NCBI RefSeq assembly: GCF_963678225.1
Contig: NZ_OY782763.1
Coordinates: 434,001 to 498,000 of the forward strand
Source of the DNA: an uncultured Cohaesibacter sp.
GTDB lineage: Bacteria > Pseudomonadota > Alphaproteobacteria > Rhizobiales > Cohaesibacteraceae
DNA length: 64,000 nucleotides
Direction of reading: 5' to 3'
Shown here piece after piece: positions 9,570-19,472 of this stretch (its first letter is position 1; every line of letters begins with the position of its first letter). Both the position numbers and the translations under genes were made by a program. The notes under the pieces were generated by a model. The model did not search any database. It was not told the origin of the DNA and was given only the letters and a program-made list of their open reading frames with translations.

Positions 9570-11216
9570 TCAGGAGACGGTTTTCGCATTGCCCTTGACG
9601 GCAGCAGAAATTTGCTTCTTCTTCTGATTTTTTCCGCCCAACGCACCGACCAGTTGCAGATAGGCCGAAGCGGGCAGAGCCGGAGAGAAGAGAAAGCCTT
9701 GTGCTTCGTCGATGCCCGAGCGCCGCAGATAGTCGAGCTGCTCATCGGTCTCTACGCCTTCAGCAACGACGACCATATCCATACCCTTGGCCATCTGGCT
9801 TAGAGAGTCGATGATCGGAACCGTTTCAGTCTCTGCCGTGATGGTGTCCACAAACAGTTTGTCGATTTTGATGATATCCATGCCCAGCTTTTGCAGATAG
9901 GCAAAACCACCATGGCCTGTGCCGGCATCGTCAAGCGCCACCCGAATGCCAAGTTCCTGCAACCTTGCAATGATGGCCCGCGCCCGGTCCAGATTCTCCA
10001 ACGGCAACCGCTCGGTCACTTCCAGAACAAGCTGCTCAAACCGCACACCGGAATTTCCAAAGACCTGCTCCACTTCGCGCACGATGGCCAGATCCTCAAA
10101 ATGCTTGTTGAACAGATTGATCGCAACCTTCAGGTTCGGATGCTTGGCGTAGCTCTCGGAGAGATCTTCAGCCACCTGCTCCATCAGCAGTGCCGTCATC
10201 GGCAGGGCCAGGCCCGAGGCTTCAGCCACATCGATAAAATGGCCGGGAGAAAGGATCGTCCCATCCGGCTTGCGCCATCTGACAAGAACCTCACAGCCAG
10301 CCAGCCTGCCGCTCTGAATATCAAGAATGGGCTGATAGTAGGGCACAAATTCCTTACGCTTGATCGCCTGCTCCAGACTGACATATGGATCCGGCTTGCG
10401 CAGCCCCATGCGGACAAAGAAGAACATGATCAAAGCACCGGTCAGAATACCAAGACCATCAACAACCCGCATCACGCCGCCAAAGGAGTCCCACACCGCC
10501 GAAAAAGGCAGAGCAACAGAAACCGTTAGCGGATAGCGCGAAGAATTGACCTCGTGGGTGATCAGATCCTTGACCCAATTCGGATCCGGCTCGAATGAAT
10601 AGAAGGGCGCCCTTTGGCGCAGTCGACTGACCGGCGTGCTTTCGGTGATAATCTCGTTATTTTTCAGCTTCATCGAAATGCGGTAGAAATCGACATAATC
10701 CGTCTGCATGCCCTGCGGAACGAAATTCTCCACAAGAATGAAGCCGCCAATCGAGACAAACTCAGTGATATGCCACTGAACGAGCAAGCCTTCCTTGCCT
10801 GTCAAGCTATCGCGCACCGCCCGATAGCTCAAATGATCGACTGCGCCGGTCACCTGCGATGACGTAGGCTGGAAGCTGGTGCTCTCCTTGATAGAAGAGC
10901 AATACATATATTCGCCATTGTAGATGAGGCCGACATCATGAAGCACCGAGTGGCGCAGCATCATTCCGCGGAAACGCTCCTGAAGCGCGTTGTCGCAAAC
11001 GGGAACGCGGAAATGGGGCAAAGCCGAGAAAACATCAATGGCTTCTTGCACAAAAGTCTCTGCTCGCACCAGTGTACGCTGCGCTGTCTGATCCAAGAAA
11101 CGCTCTCCCCGGCCCATCAGGTAGTCGCGCATGGCTATATGGGCGGCAAACACCGGGAAAACTCCCAGGACCACGCCAAGAAATAGCAAAATTATGGACC
11201 GAAACCGATTCTTCAA
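9570..11216 (-). CDS. Membrane-bound cyclic-di-GMP phosphodiesterase (CSS motif plus EAL domain)
   Basis: A 548-residue paralogue of the next gene downstream, with the same plan: membrane segment (about residues 7-27), periplasmic CSS-type domain (C74 in PVCDN, and a true CSS at 106-108), second membrane segment (about 250-268) and an EAL domain. The EAL domain shows CEVLVRWRKPDG, LDDAGTGHGGF, IIKIDKLFVD and VVAEGVETDEQ, so it is likely active. The start is TTG at 11216; AAGGGAAG stands 7 bases upstream and no ATG occurs before the first membrane segment. The tail is basic (GGKNQKKKQ). The 157-base gap to the downstream paralogue suggests a joint transcript. Confidence 0.88.
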   Translation of the reverse strand: MKNRFRSIILLFLGVVLGVFPVFAAHIAMRDYLMGRGERFLDQTAQRTLVRAETFVQEAIDVFSALPHFRVPVCDNALQERFRGMMLRHSVLHDVGLIYNGEYMYCSSIKESTSFQPTSSQVTGAVDHLSYRAVRDSLTGKEGLLVQWHITEFVSIGGFILVENFVPQGMQTDYVDFYRISMKLKNNEIITESTPVSRLRQRAPFYSFEPDPNWVKDLITHEVNSSRYPLTVSVALPFSAVWDSFGGVMRVVDGLGILTGALIMFFFVRMGLRKPDPYVSLEQAIKRKEFVPYYQPILDIQSGRLAGCEVLVRWRKPDGTILSPGHFIDVAEASGLALPMTALLMEQVAEDLSESYAKHPNLKVAINLFNKHFEDLAIVREVEQVFGNSGVRFEQLVLEVTERLPLENLDRARAIIARLQELGIRVALDDAGTGHGGFAYLQKLGMDIIKIDKLFVDTITAETETVPIIDSLSQMAKGMDMVVVAEGVETDEQLDYLRRSGIDEAQGFLFSPALPASAYLQLVGALGGKNQKKKQISAAVKGNAKTVS

Positions 11217-11549
11217 GGCGCACTTCCCTTCTCTGGCAAAGAGAATAATCCGCTGCGGCTAACAGAGGATTAACCATAATCAAAGCGCGATACAGTTGCG
11301 TAAATTGCCGTTATGAAATTTGGGCGACATTAGTCCAACACATTCTCAAAATAGAAGCGTTGAAACTCAAGGGGTGTTAGAATCGATCCTAGACATTTCG
11401 TAACCGACTCCCTTATCCATCGACAGGAGCAATCCGGCATGCGGCAAACCATGCCAAGACCATAAAAAACCAGCGCAAACATTTGTTTCCGAGCATTTGT
11501 TATCAATCATTTTCGCTGACCTTCTTCTTGTAAATGAGGCTCATTTTCT
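11217..11549. other. Divergent intergenic region with palindrome over a ribosome site
   Basis: This separates the leftward phosphodiesterase pair from the rightward exported-protein gene and should contain both promoters. The clearest signal is a 15-base palindrome AAATGAG-G-CTCATTT at 11532-11546, which contains the GAGG expected to act as ribosome site for the start at 11550. No gene is seen. Confidence 0.5.
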
Positions 11550-13706
11550 ATGAAACGTACAAGTCTTACCCTCGGCTTCCTTCTTGTCTCCACCGCTCTG
11601 GTGCATGCCCAAAGCGATGCGGAAACAGCTTGGGACGCGATTTTCAAAGACATGAATCAGTCCGGATTACTGACAGCAACAATCGGTTCCGTTCATTATA
11701 ACGAGGCAACTGATAGCCTGACCGTTCAAAATCTTGTCTTCAAGACCGACTTTTCCCTGCCAGTTCCTACAAAGCGCACCTTCAGCAAGGAAAACGACGA
11801 CACGGCGGCTGATGGCGTATCAAAAGAGGGCAAGAGCAAAAGCGAGCTAAAAATCGCCCTCAAGATTGCTTTGCCGACCGCTGTCTACACCGGGCTTCGT
11901 CTTGAAGAGGCTGGTTACGCCTATGACAGCATGACAATTGATACAATGACCGGCTCATTCGATATTGATGCTCCGGGAACAGCTGACGACACCCACCTGA
12001 AACTGGAAACCACGGGAAAAAGCACCATAACAGCGGCCTATTCCCCCTTCCTTGGCGAGTTCAAGATTGCTCCATCGCGGCCGATCGGCAGCGTGATGGA
12101 CTATATCCGCCCGCTACTCATGCAGACGCGATATGAAAACACTTCCGTCGAAGGGATGATCGCCAAGCAATATGTGGATGCCTATCAGGACGCGGTGCAG
12201 ACCACAGAAACGGGGCCAATGCAGGTATCGGATGTCAAAAATGGCAGGATCGGCAGCTATGAAGTTGCCTATCAGAAAACTGACATGGTCTTCGATGGTA
12301 AGAACAGTTTCCCCCCAGAATCAGATCTGGCTCAGGGCAAGCCAGCCCAAATCACCTACACCATCAACAAGACCCGTTACGAAGGCTATGACATCGGCGC
12401 TCTGTTGAGCGCCATCGACCCCAATGCAGCCCCTATCGAAGGTACCAAGTCCGTTCTGGAAAAGAGCGAAATGGCGGGTGTCGATGTTTCTGTTCCGAAT
12501 CTCGCCGAGATAAAAATCGGCCCGGCCAGCCAGACAGGCATCACAGTCAAACAGCCGGCAACCTATCTGGTGCCACTCCTCGACAAAATGATTGCCGAAG
12601 ATCTCAATCCGGATGATTTGTCTGAAGAGGACCAGCAGGCATTAATTGAAGCCGGCTTCGATCTGGCCAGAAGTTTCGCCATGGGCCTTACGGAAATTGG
12701 CAAGACCGAGGCAAGCATCACGCTTCCCAGTGGCCCTTACCTTGGCCAGAAAGCCACGCTTGGCTTCGACTCGATCCGGCAGGCAGGTTTCAGCAGCTAT
12801 GGTATTGAGGAATCGTCCATTTCCGGTGTGTCTTACGCCGGCCCACCCGCAATGAATTTCAAACTTGGCCGTCTCGCCATTGAGGATCTCGAATTTGCCG
12901 ATTACCAACTGATCAAGCAGGCGATATTCAATTCCATGAAGAGCACCCCACCGCAGGGTAGCGAAGCCGTCAAGCTTGGCCCGAATGCACTCACCCTTGC
13001 CCTTAAAGACCTCGCCTATGAAGACAGCAAGGGCAGCGCGCTCTCTGCCAACGAAATAAATCTGCATTATGACCGGATGGGATTAGCTATTCCGGCGGAA
13101 ATCATCACAAAAATCGACAATCTCACGATTGCCAAGTCCATGCTGCAGCATCCCCTTGCCGGTGTCCTTCTTGATCAACTCGGACTTGATAGCGTGACGA
13201 TCAATGAAGAGCTGGCCATGACGTGGGACGATGAGAACCAGACCTTCGAAATCAATCCAATCAAGTTGGAATTGCCGAATATCGTCTCCCTTTCCGGCTC
13301 TCTTGGCGCTGGCGGCATCATGCGCGAATATCTCGAGAACCCGGAAACGGCGCAGGCAGCCATGGCAACCGCCTCAGTGCTTCCGTCATCTCTGACGCTT
13401 AAGGATCTGGGCGGACTGGATGATTTGATCAAGCTGGCAGGCGTTACCATGGGCATGGGGCCGGACCAGACACGCGAAATGGCATCGATGCAGCTTCGTG
13501 CTGTGTTGAGCAGTTTCACTGAAGCAGCTTTCTATGTGTCCATAGTGAAAGAAGTCGACATGTTCCTGAAAGATCCGCAAAGCCTGATGGTTAGCCTCAA
13601 CCCATCCAATCCGGTGCCTGTCGCGCAGCTTCTGGGTGTCGCTGCCACCGCGCCGCAGCAGATCCCATATCTGCTGGCAATCGGTGTGATCGCCAACGAC
13701 AATTAA
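11550..13706 (+). CDS. Large exported protein of unknown function
   Basis: A 718-residue protein with a clear signal peptide (MKRTSLTLGFLLVSTALVHAQ, cleavage about residue 20) and no further membrane segment, so it is expected in the periplasm or at the outer membrane. The mature chain alternates polar and hydrophobic residues in patterns typical of long beta-sheets, for example around residues 40-70, 130-165 and 550-590. Blocks such as LALKDLAYEDSKGSALSANE and ELAMTWDDENQTFEI recall exported beta-rich proteins of other Hyphomicrobiales, possibly AsmA-like, but that is only an impression. Few cysteines. It stands alone between a divergent control region and a terminator. Confidence 0.75.
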   Translation: MKRTSLTLGFLLVSTALVHAQSDAETAWDAIFKDMNQSGLLTATIGSVHYNEATDSLTVQNLVFKTDFSLPVPTKRTFSKENDDTAADGVSKEGKSKSELKIALKIALPTAVYTGLRLEEAGYAYDSMTIDTMTGSFDIDAPGTADDTHLKLETTGKSTITAAYSPFLGEFKIAPSRPIGSVMDYIRPLLMQTRYENTSVEGMIAKQYVDAYQDAVQTTETGPMQVSDVKNGRIGSYEVAYQKTDMVFDGKNSFPPESDLAQGKPAQITYTINKTRYEGYDIGALLSAIDPNAAPIEGTKSVLEKSEMAGVDVSVPNLAEIKIGPASQTGITVKQPATYLVPLLDKMIAEDLNPDDLSEEDQQALIEAGFDLARSFAMGLTEIGKTEASITLPSGPYLGQKATLGFDSIRQAGFSSYGIEESSISGVSYAGPPAMNFKLGRLAIEDLEFADYQLIKQAIFNSMKSTPPQGSEAVKLGPNALTLALKDLAYEDSKGSALSANEINLHYDRMGLAIPAEIITKIDNLTIAKSMLQHPLAGVLLDQLGLDSVTINEELAMTWDDENQTFEINPIKLELPNIVSLSGSLGAGGIMREYLENPETAQAAMATASVLPSSLTLKDLGGLDDLIKLAGVTMGMGPDQTREMASMQLRAVLSSFTEAAFYVSIVKEVDMFLKDPQSLMVSLNPSNPVPVAQLLGVAATAPQQIPYLLAIGVIANDN

Positions 13707-13742
13707 CAGCATCTTCGTTAATCAGTGCAGAAGACAGAAATA

Positions 13743-13771
13743 GAAAAGGCGGCTTTAAAAGCCGCCTTTTC
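13743..13771. terminator. Bidirectional terminator
   Basis: A near-perfect stem AAAAGGCGGCTTT/AAAGCCGCCTTTT lies between the convergent exported-protein gene and aspS, with A- and T-runs on the two sides, so it should work in both directions. Confidence 0.9.
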
Positions 13772-13800
13772 TTTGTAAATCAAAAGATTCCAGAGGTTTC

Positions 13801-15582
13801 TTATTCTGGAAGATTAAGTCGCAGATGCAACTCGCGAAGCTGCTGATTGGTCGGGTCGCTCGGAGCGCCCATCATCAGATCTTCAGCCTGCTGGTTCATC
13901 GGGAACAGAGAGATCTCGCGCAGGTTCGGTGTACCACACAGCAGCATGATGATGCGGTCCATACCGGCAGCCATGCCACCATGCGGAGGGGCGCCATACT
14001 GGAAGGCACGATACATGCCGCCGAAGCGTTCCTGCAGAACCTCTTCGCTGTAACCAGCGATCTCGAAGGCCTTCTTCATGACCTCAGTCTGGTGGTTACG
14101 GATGGCGCCAGAGCCAATTTCGTAACCGTTGCAGACGATGTCATACTGATAGGCGTCGAGTTCGAGCGGATCAGTGTTTTCCAGACCTTCCAACGCGCCC
14201 TTCGGCATGGAGAACGGGTTGTGGCAGAAATCCACTTTCTCTTCGTCTTCGTTCCACTCATACATCGGGAAGTCAACGATCCAGCACAGATCGTAGCGGT
14301 CGCGATCGATGAGATCCAGCTCTTCGCCCACGCGGTTACGGGCGCGACCGGCAAAGTCGTAGAATTTCTTCGGATCACCGGCAACAAAGAAGCAGGCATC
14401 CCCGGCATCCAGACCGAGCTGGATGCGGATGGCTTCAGTGCGTTCCGGACCAATATTCTTGGCAAGAGGCCCTGCCCCTTCCAGAGATCCGTCTTCGCCC
14501 TTGCGCCAGAAGATGTAACCAAGGCCAGCCTGGCCTTCGCCCTGTGCCCAGCTGTTCATGCGGTCACAGAAAGTACGAGCGCCACCGGTTTTGGCCGGAA
14601 TGCCCCAAACTTCGTTGGCGCTGTCTTCGAGCATGCGCGCAAAAATCTTGAAGCCGGAGCCACGGAAATGCTCGGAGACTTCTTCCATAACGATCGGAAT
14701 ACGCAGGTCAGGCTTATCAGAGCCATATTTGCGCAGCGCTTCCTTGTAAGGAATACGCGGGAAATCCTGCGTTACAGGCTTGCCTTCAGCAAATTCTTCG
14801 AACAGGCCGCGAATGACCGGTTCCATCGTGGTGATCACGTCTTCCTGTTCAACGAAGCTCATTTCCATATCGAGCTGATAGAATTCACCCGGCAGTCGGT
14901 CTGCACGCGGATCTTCATCGCGGAAGCAAGGAGCGATCTGGAAATATTTGTCAAAGCCGGACATCATCAGCAACTGCTTGAACTGCTGCGGAGCCTGCGG
15001 CAATGCGTAGAATTTGCCCGGATGGATACGCGAAGGAACAAGGAAGTCACGCGCACCTTCTGGCGAAGAAGCCGTCAGGATCGGGGTCTGGAATTCGTTG
15101 AAGCCGATTTCGTTCATGCGGCGACGCGCAGAAGCGATAATAGCAGAGCGCTTGAGGATGTTGGCGTGCAAGGTTTCACGACGCAAATCCAGGAAGCGAA
15201 ATTTGAGGCGGGTATCTTCGGGATAGTCCGGCTCACCAAAGACCGGCATCGGCAGCTCTTTGGAAGCGCCAAGAACATCCAGCTTGGAGATGAAGATTTC
15301 GATCTGGCCGGTCGGCAGCTGGTCATTGATCGTGTCTTCAGAGCGGGCCTTGACCTCGCCTTCGATGCGGATACACCATTCGCCGCGCACTTTCTCAGCG
15401 TCGGTGAAGGCTGGAGAATCCGGATCGGCCACGACCTGGGTGAGACCATACTGGTCGCGCAAATCGATAAAAAGAAGACCGCCATGGTCACGGACACGGT
15501 GTACCCAACCGGACAAGCGAACGGTTTCGCCCACATGGCTCTCTCTGAGATCGCCACAGGTATGGCTGCGATAAGGATGCAT
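13801..15582 (-). CDS. aspS: Aspartate--tRNA ligase
   Basis: Charges tRNA(Asp) with aspartate; alphaproteobacterial forms commonly also charge tRNA(Asn), with later amidation. The 593-residue protein has the N-terminal anticodon-binding OB fold ([23 protein letters not shown]), class II motif 2 ([24 protein letters not shown] split over residues about 217-240), the bacterial GAD insertion domain in the middle, and motif 3 ([15 protein letters not shown]). The start at 15582 ([12 protein letters not shown]) is the family start; a frame reaching 15633 adds non-family residues. Confidence 0.97.
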   Translation of the reverse strand: MHPYRSHTCGDLRESHVGETVRLSGWVHRVRDHGGLLFIDLRDQYGLTQVVADPDSPAFTDAEKVRGEWCIRIEGEVKARSEDTINDQLPTGQIEIFISKLDVLGASKELPMPVFGEPDYPEDTRLKFRFLDLRRETLHANILKRSAIIASARRRMNEIGFNEFQTPILTASSPEGARDFLVPSRIHPGKFYALPQAPQQFKQLLMMSGFDKYFQIAPCFRDEDPRADRLPGEFYQLDMEMSFVEQEDVITTMEPVIRGLFEEFAEGKPVTQDFPRIPYKEALRKYGSDKPDLRIPIVMEEVSEHFRGSGFKIFARMLEDSANEVWGIPAKTGGARTFCDRMNSWAQGEGQAGLGYIFWRKGEDGSLEGAGPLAKNIGPERTEAIRIQLGLDAGDACFFVAGDPKKFYDFAGRARNRVGEELDLIDRDRYDLCWIVDFPMYEWNEDEEKVDFCHNPFSMPKGALEGLENTDPLELDAYQYDIVCNGYEIGSGAIRNHQTEVMKKAFEIAGYSEEVLQERFGGMYRAFQYGAPPHGGMAAGMDRIIMLLCGTPNLREISLFPMNQQAEDLMMGAPSDPTNQQLRELHLRLNLPE

Positions 15583-15711
15583 GAATAAACCCTGATGCTT
15601 GAGATGGCGCCCGCGATTTGCATCAAATGGCAAGGCTCACATCTCGAATTGAAACTTCAACCGATAAATCGTCCCGCCTTTCATAAAGCGCAATTCTCTC
15701 GGTTTCAACGC

Positions 15712-15735
15712 AAAAAGGGCGCAGAACCTACGCCC
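15712..15735 (-). terminator. Terminator downstream of the acetyltransferase gene
   Basis: On the minus strand GGGCG, a 9-base loop and CGCCC are followed by TTTTT. It lies about 130 bases past the acetyltransferase stop and before the aspS start, so aspS should have its own promoter in 15583-15711. Confidence 0.7.
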
Positions 15736-15867
15736 TATGTTAAAAATCTGGCCGGACCCTGCATCTCCGCGCGCAAGGTGTCAAGCCAAACAGCCCAAAA
15801 CCGATGGCTTTTTCGAAAAAAGCTTGGGGGTTTGCTCCACTCCGACCAAAGTCCGGCTAAAAGCTCC

Positions 15868-16368
15868 CTATTGAGCAGCGAAAAAGCCTTCGGGAAACTC
15901 CATCCGCCCATAGGGCATCCGGTTATCAAAAGACATAATCAGGAATTCATCGGCCATATCCTTCACGCTGGCCATGTCCGGTGCATTCATGAAGCCGAGC
16001 GGTTTGAAATAGTCCGGATCTCCGACAAGCGCGACGCCCTTGCCATGCATCTGCCGGAGCATCTCCAGCCCCTCCGCGATCATCGCCTTGCGGATGCCCT
16101 GGCTAAGGCACTCAGGCAGCACCGAAACCGGCCCCAGCGCATACCAACCTTTATCACCCCCGGACACACGCACCGGACAAAAAGCGACATGGCCAACGAT
16201 GGTCCCGTCAATCTCGGCAACAAGCGACAGGGTTACGAGTCCAGACTTGCGCAATTCATTCAATGTGAAATAGCCATTCTGTTTTCCAAGCTGATGCTGT
16301 CTGGCAGCAGCCAGCGTTACATTCATGATCGCGTCGAAATCCGCGGCCGTTTCTTTTCTTATTTCCAT
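15868..16368 (-). CDS. GNAT-family N-acetyltransferase
   Basis: A 166-residue protein of the GNAT fold, which moves an acetyl group from acetyl-CoA to an amine. It matches the YhbS-like branch: EIRKETAADFDAIMNVTL at the N-terminus, VAEIDGTIVGHVAFCPV as the central sheet, then LGPVSVLPECLSQGIRKAMIAEGL, which carries the CoA-binding turn (normally Q/RxxGxG/A, here LSQGIRKA), and VALVGDPDYFKPLGF. The ATG at 16368 is preferred, with a GGA eight bases upstream; a TTG five codons earlier (16383) is possible. The substrate is unknown. It is divergent from rnd. Confidence 0.88.
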   Translation of the reverse strand: MEIRKETAADFDAIMNVTLAAARQHQLGKQNGYFTLNELRKSGLVTLSLVAEIDGTIVGHVAFCPVRVSGGDKGWYALGPVSVLPECLSQGIRKAMIAEGLEMLRQMHGKGVALVGDPDYFKPLGFMNAPDMASVKDMADEFLIMSFDNRMPYGRMEFPEGFFAAQ

Positions 16369-16630
16369 GATGCAATCCGACAAAGAGGCAATTTCGGGAA
16401 ATGACGATGACCAATCGTCCCCAAAAGTAAATCATGGAAAAGATCCAAACAAAAGCTCTCCCAATAGCTATGCAACAAAAGAGTGACGGTCTATGCCGTT
16501 AAGAAAATTGGCAATTTTTCCCAATAGCGGTGGCTTTTTGCAGCAACACACTGCAATAATCCCCATTGCCAGCCGAGTCCTTGCAAAGAATTGGCGACAA
16601 AAGACGAAATGTTCGATATAAGCGAGCCCA

Positions 16631-17863
16631 ATGAAGACGATCACGACTACTGCCGAGCTGGCAGACGCTTGCAAAAAATGCGCAGAGCATCCCTACGTAA
16701 CCGTAGATACGGAATTTCTGCGTGAAACGACCTATTGGCCGAAACTTTGCCTCATCCAGATGGCCTCCCCTGATGATGCGTTTCTGATAGATCCGCTCGC
16801 AGAAGGGCTTGATCTTGCGCCATTCTTTGAATTGATGGCCGATGAAAACGTAACGAAAGTTTTCCATGCAGGCCGACAGGACATAGAAATCATCTATCAT
16901 ATGGGCAATCTTATTCCATCGCCCATGTTTGACAGTCAGGTCGCAGCCATGGTGTGCGGCTTTGGTGATTCCATTTCCTACGACCAGCTTGTCCAGCGCC
17001 TCACCGGCAATCGTCTGGATAAATCCCATCGTTATACCGATTGGTCGCGCCGTCCGCTCACCGAAAAGCAGCTAACATATGCTCTGGCAGACGTAACACA
17101 TCTGCGCGACGTCTATCACGCCCTACATGCCAACCTGGAAGAACAGAACCGCAGCGAATGGGTGCAGGAAGAGATGAAGATTCTCACCTCTCCGGACACT
17201 TATTACACCGCGCCTGTCAACGCATGGAAGCGCATGAAGCTGCGCATCCGCAAGCCGCGCGAATTTGCCGCCCTGAAAATGCTGGCCGCATGGCGGGAAT
17301 CCGAAGCACAATCGCGCGATGTGCCCCGCAACCGCATCCTGAAGGATGAAGCCATTTTCGAATTGGCCATCCATCAGCCTAAAACACCGGAAGCTCTCAC
17401 CGCGCTGCGCTCCATCTCCAAGGGCTATGAGCGGTCCAAGGCCGGTCAGGACCTTTTGCAACTGATGCATGAAGTGGCTGACATTCCGGCAACCGAGTTG
17501 CCAGATGTACCCAAGGGCAAGAACCAGCCGGAAGGCTCAGGCGCAGCTGTTGACCTGATGAAGGTGTTGCTCAAGCTGGTGTCCGAGCGTCATGGCGTTG
17601 CCGCCAAGGTCATTGCCACTGTCGATGATCTTGAAAAGATCGCCTGTGATGACGATGCCGATGTTGCTGCGCTCAAAGGCTGGCGCAAGGAACTGTTCGG
17701 GCAATATGCCCTGCGTATCAAACGCGGCGAAATGGCCCTGCGCCTTGAAGGCAAGCGTGTTGGTACGATTGAATGCGATCCACCCGAATTGCCAGCCCAG
17801 AGCAAAAATGGCAAGCGCTCCGGCAAGAGCCGCAAGGCAAAGCAGCCAGAGACATCATCATAA
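16631..17863 (+). CDS. rnd: Ribonuclease D
   Basis: A 3'-to-5' exoribonuclease that trims tRNA and other stable RNA precursors. The 410-residue protein carries the DEDDy nuclease domain in its first 190 residues: VDTEFLRE (Exo I), FHAGRQDIEII (Exo II) and YALADVTHLRDVY (Exo III with the tyrosine). The HRDC nucleic-acid-binding domain follows (about residues 205-290, around WRESEAQSRDVPRNRILKD), and the basic end KNGKRSGKSRKAK may aid RNA binding. A perfect 8-bp hairpin GTGAGCGC/GCGCTCAC at 17865-17886 follows the stop directly. Confidence 0.95.
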   Translation: MKTITTTAELADACKKCAEHPYVTVDTEFLRETTYWPKLCLIQMASPDDAFLIDPLAEGLDLAPFFELMADENVTKVFHAGRQDIEIIYHMGNLIPSPMFDSQVAAMVCGFGDSISYDQLVQRLTGNRLDKSHRYTDWSRRPLTEKQLTYALADVTHLRDVYHALHANLEEQNRSEWVQEEMKILTSPDTYYTAPVNAWKRMKLRIRKPREFAALKMLAAWRESEAQSRDVPRNRILKDEAIFELAIHQPKTPEALTALRSISKGYERSKAGQDLLQLMHEVADIPATELPDVPKGKNQPEGSGAAVDLMKVLLKLVSERHGVAAKVIATVDDLEKIACDDDADVAALKGWRKELFGQYALRIKRGEMALRLEGKRVGTIECDPPELPAQSKNGKRSGKSRKAKQPETSS

Positions 17864-18168
17864 TGTGAGCGCATATCTGCGCTCACTGGCTCCCGCATGC
17901 TAGACAAAGTCCGCCAATCCTTTTAAGACAGAGCTCTTGATAAGTCCCACTTTCTTAAAGACGGGATCAGGATCTTGGGCAAACTCTCTGTTTTGTCCCG
18001 GATGCTTTCGAGACGCAACGTTTGCGTTCCATCATACAAACCTCATTCTGTCCTTGATGCGGTGGCAAACGCCGTCCTTTCAGAGGCTATCACTTGTCTC
18101 GAAATCTGGGAAATGCCTCATTATTGCAAGTCTTGGTCGACTGTGCCAAGCGTTGCTGGAATTTTTGT
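17864..18168. other. Intergenic region between rnd and the MFS gene
   Basis: It starts with the hairpin 17865-17886, which lacks a T-run and may be a weak terminator or an RNA-stabilising structure. The rest has overlapping open frames with no family support and poor codon usage. The promoter of the MFS gene should lie here; I see no certain one. Confidence 0.5.
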
Positions 18169-19422
18169 ATGACTTTGAATTTCCGAGCGGTCTTCCGCTC
18201 TTTGAGTACTTACAACTACCGCCTCTGGTTCGCGGGTGCCCTGATTTCCAACATCGGCACATGGATGCAACGCACCGCGCAGGACTGGCTGGTCCTGACC
18301 GAATTGACCGACCATAGCGCCTCGGCCGTGGGCATGACCATGGCCTTCCAGTTTGGCCCCCAGCTGCTACTCTTCCCGATTACCGGACTGGTAGCCGATA
18401 TGTTTGATCGGCGCAAACTGATGATAGCGACCCAGACCATCATGGGCACATTGTCCCTGATCCTAGGCGTCCTTGTCATCACCGGTCTTGTAGAGCTATG
18501 GCATGTCTATCTGCTGGCATTCTTGTTCGGATGCGCAGCCGCCTTTGATGCCCCCACCCGCCAGACCTTCGTCAGCGAGCTTGTGGCCAAAAAGGATATC
18601 TCCAACGCGGTCGCCCTCAATTCGACCTCCTTCAACAGTGCCCGCATGATCGGCCCTGCCGTAGCAGGGCTTCTGATTGCCGCCTTTGATACGGGCCCGG
18701 CCTTTATCATCAATGGTTTGTCTTTCGGCGCCGTGCTTCTTTCGCTCCTGCTGCTGCGCAAATCCGAGCTGCAGCCGAGCGTCTATGCCCGCCGGTCAAC
18801 CAAGGGCATTATGGATGGTTTCCGCTATGCCTTCGGGCGTAGAGACTTGAGCGTCATGCTGATCATGCTGTTTCTCATAGGCACCTTCGGCATGAATTTC
18901 CCGATCTATATTTCCACCATGGGTGTGAAGCTGTTTCATGCCGATGCGCAAGGCTATGGCCTGCTGACCACCTTCTCCGCCATCGGCACGCTGATGGGTG
19001 CCTTGATGGCGGCGGGACGAGAAAGCCCGCGTTTTGAAACCTTGTTTATCGGCACAGCCATGTTCGGCTTTGGCTGCCTGATCGCTGCCATGACGCCGGG
19101 CTACTGGTGGTTTGCCATAACGCTTATTCTGGTTGGTCTGTCGGCCATGACCTTCCTGAACACATCAAACGCGCTGATGCTGCTTTCTACTGATCCGGAA
19201 ATGAGAGGGCGTGTGATGGCCCTGCGCTTTGCCATCACAATGGGAGGCACCCCGATTGGCGCTCCCATTGTGGGATGGGTTGCAGATAATCTGGGGCCTA
19301 GATGGGCACTCGGGGTTGGTGCCTTTGCAGGCTTTGCTGCGGCCATGGTCGCTCTTTACCACTTTTCACAAAGCAAGATGCGTAATCAGCCAGTCATGCT
19401 CACGCCTGATGACCAGCTCTGA
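18169..19422 (+). CDS. MFS-family exporter (MFS_3 / EntS-like type)
   Basis: A 417-residue inner-membrane transporter of the major facilitator superfamily with about 12 hydrophobic segments. Family marks of the MFS_3 group are YRLWFAGALISNIGTWMQRTAQDWLVL at the first helix, the loop-2 motif GLVADMFDRRKLMI, and AAFDAPTRQTFVSELV, then NSARMIGPAVAGLL. Relatives export siderophores, drugs or other small molecules; the substrate here is unknown. Start 18169 has GGA upstream; the frame extends to 18094, but the extra residues do not look like family sequence. Convergent with the next gene. Confidence 0.9.
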   Translation: MTLNFRAVFRSLSTYNYRLWFAGALISNIGTWMQRTAQDWLVLTELTDHSASAVGMTMAFQFGPQLLLFPITGLVADMFDRRKLMIATQTIMGTLSLILGVLVITGLVELWHVYLLAFLFGCAAAFDAPTRQTFVSELVAKKDISNAVALNSTSFNSARMIGPAVAGLLIAAFDTGPAFIINGLSFGAVLLSLLLLRKSELQPSVYARRSTKGIMDGFRYAFGRRDLSVMLIMLFLIGTFGMNFPIYISTMGVKLFHADAQGYGLLTTFSAIGTLMGALMAAGRESPRFETLFIGTAMFGFGCLIAAMTPGYWWFAITLILVGLSAMTFLNTSNALMLLSTDPEMRGRVMALRFAITMGGTPIGAPIVGWVADNLGPRWALGVGAFAGFAAAMVALYHFSQSKMRNQPVMLTPDDQL

Positions 19423-19472
19423 GGCAACCAAAGAGCGCTCCGCCAATCTATATCGAGATTAGCCAGCCTTGA

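Noticed and set aside
13825-15588. A 587-codon open frame antisense to aspS
   Set aside because: Complete overlap with a certain gene on the other strand; a codon-bias shadow.
17937-18317. Open frames in the rnd-MFS spacer
   Set aside because: Poor codon usage and overlap with the MFS N-terminus in another frame.
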